In this document: positions 44,873 through 53,788 of the stretch, one piece after another
Layout: every line of letters starts with the position of its first letter
Numbering within the stretch: the stretch's first letter is position 1
DNA from: an uncultured Collinsella sp.
GTDB taxonomy: Bacteria; Actinomycetota; Coriobacteriia; Coriobacteriales; Coriobacteriaceae
Length of the DNA stretch: 64,000 bases
NCBI GenBank assembly: GCA_958354105.1
Contig: CATWVA010000001.1
Span: forward strand, 186,001-250,000
Direction: 5' to 3'
Position numbers and translations under genes: made by a program
Notes under the pieces: model-generated
Databases searched by the model: none
The model's input: only the letters and a program-made list of their open reading frames with translations
What the model was told of the DNA's origin: nothing

Positions 44873-45667
44873 CTATCCCTGGAATACACCGGTGAGCGTG
44901 GCGAGCGCCTCGAGCACGCCGCCGCCGACCGACGTCGCCTTGTCCGAAATATAGTTGATATAGCTGGCATCGCCGCGTGGGTCGACGTCGGCGCACTTAA
45001 AGCCCTCGGCCACCTGAACGCCGTCGGCCAAAAGGCCGCGCAAGCAGCCGTCGATCTGCGTGATCATAGGCGTATCGTCCGCATAGCCAATCACGTCACC
45101 GGCGTGCACGATGTCGCCGATCGCGCGGTCGGACCTAAACACGCCAGCGGCGGGACTGTGGATAACGCGCTCCTTGCCATAGCCGGCGATGACACCCGGC
45201 ACGCCCGTATTGGGCTGGGGCGAGCCCTGGGTGATGACGCGGCCGAGGAAATGACCGCGCATGGTCTCGACCACGGCGTCGCAATCGACCGGCGCGGTAA
45301 AGCCCGGCCCCACGGCGATAACGACAGGCGCCATACCGCGCGTGGTGCCCAGGTTGCGCTTGGCCAGAATCGCGTCGACCACGGCAGCGGGTTTCAGTTC
45401 GTCGAGCATCTTGGCCTGGGGGTCCACCACCACGGCGACATCCCCCGCCTCGGTAATCGCAAGCGCCTCAGCCGGCGTCTGTGCCAAGCGAGCGCGAATG
45501 CCTTCGACCTCGACCTCGCCCAGGCGAATGGCCTCGCAAAAACAGATTGTGCGGCGGATGCACGTGGGAACCGCGATATCGGCCATGACGACCGACACGC
45601 CGGAGCGCACCAAGCGAGCGGCGACGCCCGTGGCGATATCGCCAGCGCCGCGAACATAAACGAGCAT
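44873..45667 (-). CDS. yqeB: Selenium-dependent molybdenum hydroxylase maturation protein YqeB
   Basis: 264-residue member of the EF2563/YqeB family found with Se-dependent molybdenum hydroxylases; exact reaction unknown. MLVYVRGAGDIATGVAARLV is a Rossmann nucleotide-binding start. Further segments PVVIAVGPGFTAP, GSPQPNTGVPGVIAGYGKER and RAIGDIVHAGDVIG are typical. Divergent from yqeC with a 102-bp spacer and followed by xdhC. The ATG at 45667 lies after GGGAGG at a longer spacing. Confidence 0.88.
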   Translation of the reverse strand: MLVYVRGAGDIATGVAARLVRSGVSVVMADIAVPTCIRRTICFCEAIRLGEVEVEGIRARLAQTPAEALAITEAGDVAVVVDPQAKMLDELKPAAVVDAILAKRNLGTTRGMAPVVIAVGPGFTAPVDCDAVVETMRGHFLGRVITQGSPQPNTGVPGVIAGYGKERVIHSPAAGVFRSDRAIGDIVHAGDVIGYADDTPMITQIDGCLRGLLADGVQVAEGFKCADVDPRGDASYINYISDKATSVGGGVLEALATLTGVFQG

Positions 45668-45769
45668 TCCCGGGGCACCTCCCTGTGCTACGGTTTGAGC
45701 AGAGCAAAAGCGGTTCGACCGCTACTCTGATGATTATTTATTATCACAGTATTATACGGCGGTGAACAG

Positions 45770-46504
45770 ATGAAAACGGTTAGCGGCAGCCTTGCCTCCG
45801 CGCTCAAGATCGAGCCGGGCATCACCGCGATCATCGGCAGCGGTGGCAAGTCGACCCTGCTAAAGACGCTCGGCCTTGAACTTATGCGTGCCGGCGGCCG
45901 CGTGCTCCTCTGCACCACCACGCACATGCTCCCCGTCGCAGGCGTGCCGTGGGACGGGTCGAGCCGTCGCCTGGATGCCGCACCTTGGAAGCCGGGGACC
46001 CTGCATGTTCCCGGCTGCACCTGCGAGGCCTGCACGGGGCTTGTGCGGGGAAGCATCTGCCAAGCTGGTGTCTTGGACCCCCAGACGGGCAAGCTCTCCT
46101 CCCCTGCCGAACCGCTCGACCAGCTGGCGCAGCGCTTTGACTACGTCCTGGCCGAGGCGGACGGCAGCAAGCGACTCCCACTCAAGGCGCACGCCGCCTG
46201 GGAGCCGGTGATTCCCTCTGGCACGGCCAACGTCGTCTGGATCGTCGGCGCCTCGGGGCTGGGCAAGCCCATCAACGAAGCCGTCCACCGCACCGAGCTC
46301 TTTTGCGAGCGTTGCGGCTGCGAGCTCACCGACATCGCCACACCCGAGCGCGTCGCCCAGGTGCTCAATGCCGAGATGCAGGCGCTGGGGCTCAGCACCG
46401 CACGCGTCATGCTCAACCAAGTCGACACGCTCAGCGACCCCACGATGGCAGATCGCTTCGAGGCAGCCCTCGGCCGCCCCATCGTCGTCACCAGCCTCAA
46501 GTAG
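45770..46504 (+). CDS. yqeC: Selenium cofactor biosynthesis protein YqeC
   Basis: 244-residue P-loop protein of the YqeC family linked to the labile selenium cofactor. Residues 18-32 hold TAIIGSGGKSTLLKTLG; LAEADGSKRLPLKAH is a conserved block. Four Cys in a row of two CxxC-like pairs (GCTCEACTGLV and CERCGCEL) could bind iron or selenium species. The start lacks a strong ribosome-binding site (GGTGA only). It is alone on the plus strand between yqeB and the hydantoinase gene, and its stop codon lies 11 bases before the hydantoinase stop on the other strand. Confidence 0.85.
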   Translation: MKTVSGSLASALKIEPGITAIIGSGGKSTLLKTLGLELMRAGGRVLLCTTTHMLPVAGVPWDGSSRRLDAAPWKPGTLHVPGCTCEACTGLVRGSICQAGVLDPQTGKLSSPAEPLDQLAQRFDYVLAEADGSKRLPLKAHAAWEPVIPSGTANVVWIVGASGLGKPINEAVHRTELFCERCGCELTDIATPERVAQVLNAEMQALGLSTARVMLNQVDTLSDPTMADRFEAALGRPIVVTSLK

Positions 46505-46514
46505 CCAGCCCCTG

Positions 46515-47882
46515 CTAGCGGGGCACGTAGCGACCGGGCTGGGCTCCGGTAGGCTCGCCGTCGCGCGCGGCCAGCACGCCGTTGACGAAGACGGCCTTGG
46601 CGCGGCCGTGCGCCTCAAAGCCCTCGAGCGGCGTGTAGTCCACGGCCTGATGCTGCGTCGCGGCACTGATCGTCCAGCGCGCCTTGGGATCCCACACGCA
46701 AACGTCGGCATCGGCACCCTCGGCAAGACAGCCCTTGCGCGGATACATGCCAAAGACGCGCGCCGGATTCTCACTCATCAGGCGGCACAGATCCTCGGGG
46801 CCCAGTTGTCCCTCAAAGCTCGTGGCAATCGCGACGGGGCGATGCTCCACACCGGGCCCGCCGTTGGGAATCGCGCGGAAGTCGTCGCGCCCGCGGTCCT
46901 TTTGCCCGTGCAGGTTAAAGCTGCAGTGGTCGGTCGCAATCGTATCGATCTCGCCGGCCACAAGCGCCTCGCGCAGTGCCGCACGATCACCCGCATGGCG
47001 CAGCGGCGGACTCATCACATACTTAGCGCCCGCAAAGCCGTCCTCGCCCTGCTCCAAGTAGCAAGTATCGTCGAGCATCAGATACTGAGGGCAGGTCTCG
47101 ACATAGATATTCTTCTGCCCGCGCGCCTTGGCGGCACGGATGGCCTCGAGCCCCAGCTTGGTCGAAAGGTGCACCACGTTGACCGGTGCGTCGCCGGCCA
47201 GATGCGCCAGATACAGCAGACGGCTCACAGCCTCGGCCTCGCACACATCCGGACGGCTGAGCGCATGTCCCTCGGGCCCATGAATCCCCTGCTCGTACAC
47301 GCGCTTCTGCAGCTCGTTCACGAGCGTGCCGTTCTCGCAATGCACGCACAGGATACCGCCCACGCGCTTGAGCTCCTCCAGCACCTCGAGCGTCTCGGCA
47401 TCGTCCAAGCGCAGGTGGTCATAGGCAAAGTAGATCTTGAACGACGATACGCCCGCCTCGCGCACGGACGAAAGATCGGCGCGGTTGCGCTCGTTCCACT
47501 CAGCGAGTGCCATATGAAAGGCGTAGTTGGCCGTGCAGGTGCCGTCGGCGCGGCGATGCCACTCGGCCAAGGCATCGGGCATGGTCACGCCGCGATCGGC
47601 CGTCGCGTAGTCGACGATGGTCGTCGTGCCGCCGCAGGCAGCCGCGCGCGTACCGGTCTCAAAGCTATCGGCTGTCCAATCCATGCCGGTCCAGCACTGC
47701 ATGTGCGTGTGGCCGTCGATAAAGCCGGGGAACACCCAACAGTCGGTGGCGTCCTGGACGGTATCGCCCTCGGCAGGCTCAATCGCCGCGGCGACCCGCA
47801 CGATCTTATCGCCATCCATGGCAAGATCGGCGCGGCGAAGCCCCTGGGGCGTCACGAGCGCGCCGTTTTTGATGATGATCAT
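46515..47882 (-). CDS. Dihydropyrimidinase / D-hydantoinase family hydrolase
   Basis: 455-residue cyclic amidohydrolase that opens hydantoin or dihydropyrimidine-like rings; in this cluster it corresponds to HyuA of E. coli. Metal ligands: FPGFIDGHTHMQC (two His), SSFKIYFAY (carbamylated Lys), CVHCENGTLV (His), VNVVHLSTKLG (His) and DTIATDHCSF (Asp). The ATG at 47882 has AAGGAG five bases upstream and lies eight bases after the mocA stop, so the two are co-transcribed. The preferred substrate (purine ring-opening product or hydantoin) is not decidable from sequence. Confidence 0.9.
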   Translation of the reverse strand: MIIIKNGALVTPQGLRRADLAMDGDKIVRVAAAIEPAEGDTVQDATDCWVFPGFIDGHTHMQCWTGMDWTADSFETGTRAAACGGTTTIVDYATADRGVTMPDALAEWHRRADGTCTANYAFHMALAEWNERNRADLSSVREAGVSSFKIYFAYDHLRLDDAETLEVLEELKRVGGILCVHCENGTLVNELQKRVYEQGIHGPEGHALSRPDVCEAEAVSRLLYLAHLAGDAPVNVVHLSTKLGLEAIRAAKARGQKNIYVETCPQYLMLDDTCYLEQGEDGFAGAKYVMSPPLRHAGDRAALREALVAGEIDTIATDHCSFNLHGQKDRGRDDFRAIPNGGPGVEHRPVAIATSFEGQLGPEDLCRLMSENPARVFGMYPRKGCLAEGADADVCVWDPKARWTISAATQHQAVDYTPLEGFEAHGRAKAVFVNGVLAARDGEPTGAQPGRYVPR

Positions 47883-47890
47883 GTTGCTCC

Positions 47891-48505
47891 TTATTGATTA
47901 ATACAGTTGGCCACGCGATCAAAATACGAGCAGGCCGCGATATGCTCCGTTATGCGTCGCTGCCCCTCGGCGGTATCGACATCCCACAGTTCATAGGCAC
48001 GCGCTTCGACCAGTGCAACGTCGACGCGGCCTTTGAGAATCGAGCCCCCGCCGTCCTTGCCCTCAAGACACATAAGCGCATCGAACAGTTCCGCCGGAAA
48101 GAGCACCGGGCTCGAAGGCTCACCGTTGCACGCAAGACGCACCGAATGCTTGCGGCCACGCTCGTCAAATGTACGAACCATAGCCTCAAAAGAATCCGAA
48201 CTCACGAGCGGCTGGTCGCCCGGCAAAAAGAGGCAACCTTTCCAGTTGCGTTCGGCTCCCCATGAAAGGCCCGCACGGACGCTTTCGCTGCGCAGCTCGC
48301 CATCATGCAGCACGCACGGGCAATGCTTGTCCTCGCAAATCTGAGCGACCTCGGGCCAACGCGTCGAAACCACGACATCAAAGCCCCGGGGAACCGAATC
48401 GATGGTCCGGGCAATCAGCGGCTCGCCATAGATATCGGCAAGCATCTTGTTGGAGCCAAACCGCTTGCCCTCGCCCGAAGCCATAATGACGCATCCAAGT
48501 TTCAT
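47891..48505 (-). CDS. MocA-type molybdenum cofactor cytidylyltransferase-like protein
   Basis: 204-residue nucleotidyltransferase. The loop CVIMASGEGKRFGSNKML is the NTP-binding signature, with GCLFLPGDQPLVSS (metal Asp). In E. coli the related gene is ygfJ/mocA beside ygfK. MocA transfers CMP to molybdopterin; here the partner would be the xanthine dehydrogenase. The ATG at 48505 has GGGAGGT upstream; a longer reading has no start signal. Upstream ygeW is separated by a terminator. Confidence 0.85.
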   Translation of the reverse strand: MKLGCVIMASGEGKRFGSNKMLADIYGEPLIARTIDSVPRGFDVVVSTRWPEVAQICEDKHCPCVLHDGELRSESVRAGLSWGAERNWKGCLFLPGDQPLVSSDSFEAMVRTFDERGRKHSVRLACNGEPSSPVLFPAELFDALMCLEGKDGGGSILKGRVDVALVEARAYELWDVDTAEGQRRITEHIAACSYFDRVANCINQ

Positions 48506-48592
48506 GGTGATACCTCCCCTGAAACCATCGTACCCATAACTCGCGCCGCGGGCATCCACATCGAAAGCGCTTATCCCGCACGCCCGCGATGC

Positions 48593-48632
48593 AAAAAGGG
48601 GGCACCCCGCCGGTTGGCAGAGCGCCCCCTTT
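48593..48632 (-). terminator. Intrinsic terminator after ygeW
   Basis: AAAGGGGGC and GCCCCCTTT pair (with a GC-rich internal loop) and are followed by TTGCATC. It lies 25 bases after the ygeW stop and separates ygeX-ygeY-ygeW from mocA and the hydantoinase gene. Confidence 0.75.
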
Positions 48633-48655
48633 ACATGGCTTACCTCAACCCGGCT

Positions 48656-49858
48656 TTAGGCCTGGAACCAACGGGCAGTGTTGCGCTCGTCGAGGGCCTT
48701 GAGGGTAGCGGCGGGATCGGCAACCTTCTGCAGGAACATCATGGCAGCGATGGCGTACGGCTTGTAGCTGGCCTCCTTGTACATGCCCACGCGGTGCATG
48801 TCGAAGACGTCGGCGTTAACCTCGCCGTGCTCGCAGGAGACACCGGAGATGTCGGCTGGCAGCGGGTGCATAAAGATGGTGTCCTGGCCGTTGGCAGTCT
48901 TCTCCATGAGTTCGGTCGTGGAGCACCAGTCCTGATGGGTGGCGTTCTGGGCGAGCAGCTCCTTCTCGAGCGCTGCGATGCCGGCGTCGTCGCCCTCGGC
49001 GTACAGGTTGGTGCGCTTCTCCATGGCGGCAAACGGAGCCCAGCTCTTGGGGATCACGATGTCGGCACCCTCGAAGGCCTCGGCCATGGTGTTGACCTGC
49101 TTAAAGGTGGTGCCGGACTCGGCGGCATAGCCCTTGGCGCGCTCGACGACCTCGGGCATGAGGTCGTAGCCCTCGGGGTGGGCCAGGGTGACGTCCATGC
49201 CAAAGCGAGGCAGCAGGCTGATCAGCGACTGCGGGCAGGACAGCGGCTTGCCGTAAGAGGGCGAGTAGGCCCAGGTGACGGCAACCTTCTTGCCCTTGAG
49301 GTTCTCAAGACCGCCAAACTCGTTGATGAGGTAGAGCATGTCGGCAGAGGACTGCGTGGGGTGGTCGGAATCGGACTGCAGGGAGATGAGCGTGGGACGG
49401 TGATCCAGAACGCCGTCCTCGTAGGCCTGCTGCACGGACTCGGAAACCTCGGCCATGTAGGCGTCGCCCTTGCCGATGTACATGTCGTCGCGGATGCCGA
49501 TGACGTCGGCCATGAAGGAGATCATGGTAGCGGTCTCGCGGACGGTCTCGCCGTGAGCGATCTGGGACTTCTTCTCGTCCAGGTCCTGCAGCTCAAGGCC
49601 GAGCAGGTTGGCGGCCTTAGAGAAGGAGAAGCGCGTACGGGTGGAGTTGTCGCGGAACAGGGAGACGGCCAGGCCCGAGTCGAAGATCTTGGACGAAACG
49701 TTGTTCTCGCGCAGCTCGCGCAGGGCGTCGGCGACGATGTAGAGAGCCTTGAGCTCGTCGGTGGTCTTGTCCCAAGTGTGCAGGAAGTCGCTGCCGTACA
49801 TACCCTTAAAATCGAGGCCGTTCAGCTGCTCGACGAGCTCGGTAAACTTAGCGTCCAT
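48656..49858 (-). CDS. ygeW: YgeW-type carbamoyltransferase
   Basis: 400-residue homolog of ornithine/aspartate carbamoyltransferase in the YgeW (knotted) group. The carbamoyl phosphate loop FRDNSTRTRFSF carries the Ser-Thr-Arg-Thr signature; the second segment is DSDHPTQSSADML; and FMHPLPADISGVSC and HRVGMYKEA are near the C-terminus. It probably carbamoylates or decarbamoylates a product of purine ring opening with phosphate, giving carbamoyl phosphate for ATP. Third gene of ygeX-ygeY-ygeW, with a 201-bp gap before it that holds only a GC-rich hairpin. Confidence 0.9.
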   Translation of the reverse strand: MDAKFTELVEQLNGLDFKGMYGSDFLHTWDKTTDELKALYIVADALRELRENNVSSKIFDSGLAVSLFRDNSTRTRFSFSKAANLLGLELQDLDEKKSQIAHGETVRETATMISFMADVIGIRDDMYIGKGDAYMAEVSESVQQAYEDGVLDHRPTLISLQSDSDHPTQSSADMLYLINEFGGLENLKGKKVAVTWAYSPSYGKPLSCPQSLISLLPRFGMDVTLAHPEGYDLMPEVVERAKGYAAESGTTFKQVNTMAEAFEGADIVIPKSWAPFAAMEKRTNLYAEGDDAGIAALEKELLAQNATHQDWCSTTELMEKTANGQDTIFMHPLPADISGVSCEHGEVNADVFDMHRVGMYKEASYKPYAIAAMMFLQKVADPAATLKALDERNTARWFQA

Positions 49859-50059
49859 GGAAATGTCCTTTCAAAAGATGAAACGATCGCAATGAGTAGA
49901 CGTGCTCCGGCATGCGCGTGTGGTTAGAACATGCAGAGCGCTATGACGAGGACCCGCTACCGTTGAGGAAGCACGGGAGATAACGACCGCGGGCCCCAAG
50001 TCAACAGGGGGTGCCGGGGACACGAGCGGCCCCCGGCTCAACAAAATCGAGGAATGGGA

Positions 50060-51445
50060 CTAATCGATCTTGTTGTTGGTCAGACCGGCGCGGAACACGG
50101 TGGCGTCGCCATCGGCCTGGCTCGGATCGTAGAGGTTCAGGGCAGCCACATACATGGCGGCAGCGGTGACCAGGTCGTCCTTGTAGGTGACCTCGTTGGG
50201 AGCGTGAGCCTGAGACTCGGCACCCGGGCCAAAGCCCACGCAGGGGATGCCGTAGCGGCCCTGGATGGAAACGCAGTTCGTGGAGAAGGTCCACTTGTCG
50301 CACAGCGGGCGACCGGTGCGCTTATCCATGCTGGGCTCGCAGCCGATGCGCTCGTCACCAAACATGGCCTTGTGGGCGTCGACAAGGGCCTTGACGTGCG
50401 GAGCGGTCTCCTTGTTGATCCACGTAGGGAAGTAAGCCTCGGTCTCGTAGACCTCGCCGGTCCAGGACGGACGGTCGTACATGTACATGGAGACCTTCAC
50501 GTCGTCGCCGTACTTCTTGGCAGCCGGCAGGTTGCGGATCTCGTCCAGGCAGGACTCCCAGGTCTCACCGGCGGTCATGCGACGGTCGATGGAGATGGCG
50601 CAGGAATCAGCCACGGCGCAACGGCTGGGGCTGGTGTAGAAAATCTGGCTGACGGTGCAGGTGCCGCGGCCCAGGAAGCGGGCGTCCTCAAAGTGCTCGG
50701 GATTGTACTTGGGGTCGAGCATCTTGACGAGGCCCTTGATGTCGGTCGACTCGTCGCAGCCGTTGTTGTTGAGGGCGCGGACGTCGGCGATGATGTCGGC
50801 CATCTTGTAGATGGCGTTGTCGCCGCGGTCGGGAGCGGAGCCGTGGCAGGAGGTACCGTGAACGTCAACGCGGATCTCCATGCGGCCGCGGTGACCGCGA
50901 TAGATGCCGCCGTCGGTGGGCTCGGTGGAAATGACGAACTCGGGCTTAATGCCGTCCTTGTTGTAGATGTACTGCCAGCACATGCCGTCGCAGTCCTCTT
51001 CCTGGACGGTGCCGACGACCATGATCTTGTAACCCTCGGGGATGAGGCCCATGTCCTTCATCATCTTGGCAGCGTAGGTAGCGGAAGCCATGCCGCCCTC
51101 CTGGTCAGAGCCGCCGCGGCCGTAGATGATCTCGTCGGTCTCGTAGCCCTCATAGGGATCGGCGTCCCAGTTCTCGATGTTGCCGATGCCGACGGTGTCG
51201 ATGTGGGAGTCGATGGCGATGATCTTGTCGCCCTCGCCCATAAAGCCCATGACGTTGCCCAGGCCGTCGACCTTGACCTCGTCATAGCCAAGGCTCTCCA
51301 TCTCGGCCTTGATGCAGGCAACAACCTCACCCTCCTCGCAGGACTCAGAAGGGTGGGAGATCATAGCGCGCAGGAAGCGAGTCATATCAGCACGATGAGA
51401 CTCAGCAGCAGCCTTGATAGCGTCGAAATCGAGTTCTTTAGCCAT
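50060..51445 (-). CDS. ygeY: YgeY-family selenium-linked hydrolase
   Basis: 461-residue M20-like metallopeptidase/deacylase. Metal-binding and catalytic residues: [11 protein letters not shown] (His, Asp), [12 protein letters not shown] (Asp), VQEEDCDG (Glu pair), and VISTEP plus [13 protein letters not shown] (final His). Members of this group cluster with ygeX and ygeW in purine-using gut bacteria. The substrate is unknown, likely an N-acyl or carbamoyl amino acid derivative. 74 bp after ygeX; normal length. Confidence 0.9.
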   Translation of the reverse strand: MAKELDFDAIKAAAESHRADMTRFLRAMISHPSESCEEGEVVACIKAEMESLGYDEVKVDGLGNVMGFMGEGDKIIAIDSHIDTVGIGNIENWDADPYEGYETDEIIYGRGGSDQEGGMASATYAAKMMKDMGLIPEGYKIMVVGTVQEEDCDGMCWQYIYNKDGIKPEFVISTEPTDGGIYRGHRGRMEIRVDVHGTSCHGSAPDRGDNAIYKMADIIADVRALNNNGCDESTDIKGLVKMLDPKYNPEHFEDARFLGRGTCTVSQIFYTSPSRCAVADSCAISIDRRMTAGETWESCLDEIRNLPAAKKYGDDVKVSMYMYDRPSWTGEVYETEAYFPTWINKETAPHVKALVDAHKAMFGDERIGCEPSMDKRTGRPLCDKWTFSTNCVSIQGRYGIPCVGFGPGAESQAHAPNEVTYKDDLVTAAAMYVAALNLYDPSQADGDATVFRAGLTNNKID

Positions 51446-51519
51446 TGTTCATAACCTTTCAAACGAAGGAATCTACCTGTGAGGTGGCGGAGCGATACCT
51501 ATTTACTCCGCCCTAACGA

Positions 51520-52734
51520 TTAGCAAGTGGGATATTCGCCTTCCCAAACAATACGGCGATACTGGTCGGGGTCGGTGTCGCCCTCGGTGGAGAAGCAGAG
51601 CACGGAGCTCGTCTTGTCCAAGCCGATGAGCTCCTTGAGCTCGGCGTACTCGGGATCGAGCATGAGGGTCTCGACCAGGCCGGTGGTCACAGCGCCGGAC
51701 TCGCCGGAGATGACGCGCGGGTCGCCCTTCTCGGGAGCGCCCAGGGTGCGCATGCCGCGAGCGGTGACCCAGTCGGGGCAGGACACGAAGGCGGTGGTGT
51801 GGTTGCGCAGGATATCCCAGCCCAGGATGTTGGGCTCGCCGCAGCACAGACCGGCCATGATGGAGGGCATGTCGCCGTCCACGATGCGCGGGTCGCCGTC
51901 GCCGGCGGCAGCGCCCTTGTACAGGCAGGCGGCAGGCGCGCACTCAACCACGACGAAGGTGGGCGGGTTATCGGGATACAGGTTGGTGAAGTAGCCCACC
52001 ACGGCGCCAGCGAGCGAACCCACGCCAGCCTGGACAAACACGTGCGTCGGGCGGTTGATGGCCATCTCACGCAGCTGCTCGGCAGCCTCGGAGGCCATGG
52101 TGCCGTAACCCTCCATGATCCAGGACGGGATCTTCTCGTAGCCCTCCCAGGCGGTGTCCTGAACGATGACGCCGCGCTCGCAGGCATCGGCCTCGGCGGC
52201 GGCCATGCGCACGCACTCGTCGTAGTTGACCTCTTCGATGGTCACCGTGGCGCCCTCGGCGGCGATGTTATCGAAGCGGGGCTTGGTGGAACCCTTGGGC
52301 ATGTGCACGACAGCCTTCTGGCCCAGCTTGTTGGCAGCCCATGCCACGCCGCGGCCATGGTTGCCGTCAGTGGCGGTAAAGAAGGTGGCCTGGCCAAAGT
52401 CCTCGGCCAGCTGATTGGAGGTCAGGTAATCGAAGGTGCAGTCGGCAACGTCCTTGCCGGTCTCGTCGGCAATGTAGTTGGCCATGGCAAACGAGCCGCC
52501 CAGAACCTTAAAGGCGTTGAGGCCAAAACGATAGCTCTCGTCCTTAACGCACAGGTTGGAAAGGCCCAGGCGCGCAGCCTGACCATCCAGGCGGGCAAGC
52601 GGAGTGACGGTGTACTGGGGGAACGACTGGTGGAAGGCGCGGGCCTTCTTCACGTGGTCGAGGCTCATGATTCCCAAGTGCTTGTCATCGCTCTTGGGCA
52701 TCGTGTTGCCCGCCCACTGGATCTTATCGGCCAT
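51520..52734 (-). CDS. ygeX: Diaminopropionate ammonia-lyase (YgeX)
   Basis: 404-residue PLP enzyme of fold type II that turns 2,3-diaminopropionate into pyruvate and two ammonia. The Schiff-base Lys is in RFGLNAFKVLGG; the phosphate loop region GVGSLAGAVVG and the start of the substrate segment ATDGNHGRGVAWAA are evident. AAGGAG lies eight bases before the ATG. It is the first gene of a leftward unit with ygeY and ygeW, divergent from the YheO-like regulator. In gut bacteria this enzyme is reported as important for growth on purines. Confidence 0.93.
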   Translation of the reverse strand: MADKIQWAGNTMPKSDDKHLGIMSLDHVKKARAFHQSFPQYTVTPLARLDGQAARLGLSNLCVKDESYRFGLNAFKVLGGSFAMANYIADETGKDVADCTFDYLTSNQLAEDFGQATFFTATDGNHGRGVAWAANKLGQKAVVHMPKGSTKPRFDNIAAEGATVTIEEVNYDECVRMAAAEADACERGVIVQDTAWEGYEKIPSWIMEGYGTMASEAAEQLREMAINRPTHVFVQAGVGSLAGAVVGYFTNLYPDNPPTFVVVECAPAACLYKGAAAGDGDPRIVDGDMPSIMAGLCCGEPNILGWDILRNHTTAFVSCPDWVTARGMRTLGAPEKGDPRVISGESGAVTTGLVETLMLDPEYAELKELIGLDKTSSVLCFSTEGDTDPDQYRRIVWEGEYPTC

Positions 52735-53011
52735 ACGGTGAACTCCTTAAGTCCTCTCTTGCCGGCCCCCGCATACGCGTTTCAGCCCGATCCCATTCAC
52801 ACGACTGAACTTTTATGTGGATGCCAAACAAAAAGTTTGTTAGTAATGTTCTATCACACTTTTTGATTGGTATATCTAACGAATTGTTTGTTGCCGTAAT
52901 CGGTACTTTTTCGCCGCCGAACGGTCACACAACGCAGCGACGCTTTCGTAATTTGCGAACAGGTGTGGTTTATGGCAAAGTGAGCCCAAACTAATTTTTA
53001 GGAAGGCACCC
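52735..53011. promoter_or_regulatory. Divergent regulatory region between ygeX and the YheO-like gene
   Basis: 277 bp, AT-rich near ygeX. CAAAC-aaaaa-GTTTG is followed about 55 bases later by a related ACGAATTGTTTGTT. These are candidate operator half-sites for the adjacent regulator. No clear consensus promoter pair was found. Confidence 0.4.
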
Positions 53012-53665
53012 ATGACCCCCGCACAGATTGAGTTTTACAAGCGCCTCGCACACGGTCTGGCGCTCCAATTTGGCCCCAACTGCGAAGTCGTCGTCCACGA
53101 TCTGGAGACCGAGGACGTAGACCACTCCATCGTAGTGATCGAAAACGGCCACGTCAGCGGGCGCAAACTGGGTGACGGCCCCAGCCATATCGTGTTTGAG
53201 TCCATGCACGAGGGCGCCACCGATGTACACGACCGCGAGCCGTACCTCACTAAAACCACCGACGGTAAGCTGCTCAAATCGTCGACGATCTTTATCCGCA
53301 ACGACGAGGGCAAACCCGTCGGCATTCTGGGCATCAACTTTGACATTACGCTCATGAAGGCTTTTGAGCGTTCGCTCGACGCCTTTACCGGCACCGGCGG
53401 CACGGGCTACACCGAGCCCGAGCCCATTACCAAGAACATCGGCGACCTGCTCGAGGACCTGCTGCACGAGTGCGAGCAGTTTGTGGGCAAGCCCGCGGCG
53501 CTCATGACCAAAGACGAGCGCATTCGTGCCATTGGCTACCTCGACCGTCGCGGCGCCTTCCTCATTTCCAAGTCGAGCGAGCGCGCCTGCGAGTTCTTTG
53601 GCATCTCCAAATACAGCTTCTATAGCTACCTCAATGAGGCCAAGGCGGCGGCCGGCGACAAGTAG
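53012..53665 (+). CDS. YheO-like PAS/helix-turn-helix regulator
   Basis: 217 residues. The N-terminal PAS-like YheO domain (ALQFGPNCEVVVHDLE, GPSHIVFESMHEGA, GKPVGILGINFDIT) probably senses a metabolite; the C-terminal 60 residues form a DNA-binding helix-turn-helix (GYLDRRGAFLISKSSERACE, FFGISKYSFYSYLNEAKAAA). It is divergent from ygeX, so it likely controls ygeX-ygeY-ygeW in response to purine products. GAAGG stands before the ATG. The same family includes DauR-type regulators of D-amino acid use. Confidence 0.85.
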   Translation: MTPAQIEFYKRLAHGLALQFGPNCEVVVHDLETEDVDHSIVVIENGHVSGRKLGDGPSHIVFESMHEGATDVHDREPYLTKTTDGKLLKSSTIFIRNDEGKPVGILGINFDITLMKAFERSLDAFTGTGGTGYTEPEPITKNIGDLLEDLLHECEQFVGKPAALMTKDERIRAIGYLDRRGAFLISKSSERACEFFGISKYSFYSYLNEAKAAAGDK

Positions 53666-53788
53666 GCATTCGCATGGATTGCCCCTCCCCTTTTGGGCGC
53701 GAGTTCTGGAAAGCACGAATCCAAGACCGAGCCGCTTGGGAAGTTCCATATAATCGATGTCATTGGTATTTCGAAAGGGTGGAACAGA

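Noticed and set aside
48305..49927. 540-codon plus-strand open reading opposite ygeW
   Set aside because: Repetitive Gly/Val/His composition typical of antisense shadows of GC-rich genes.
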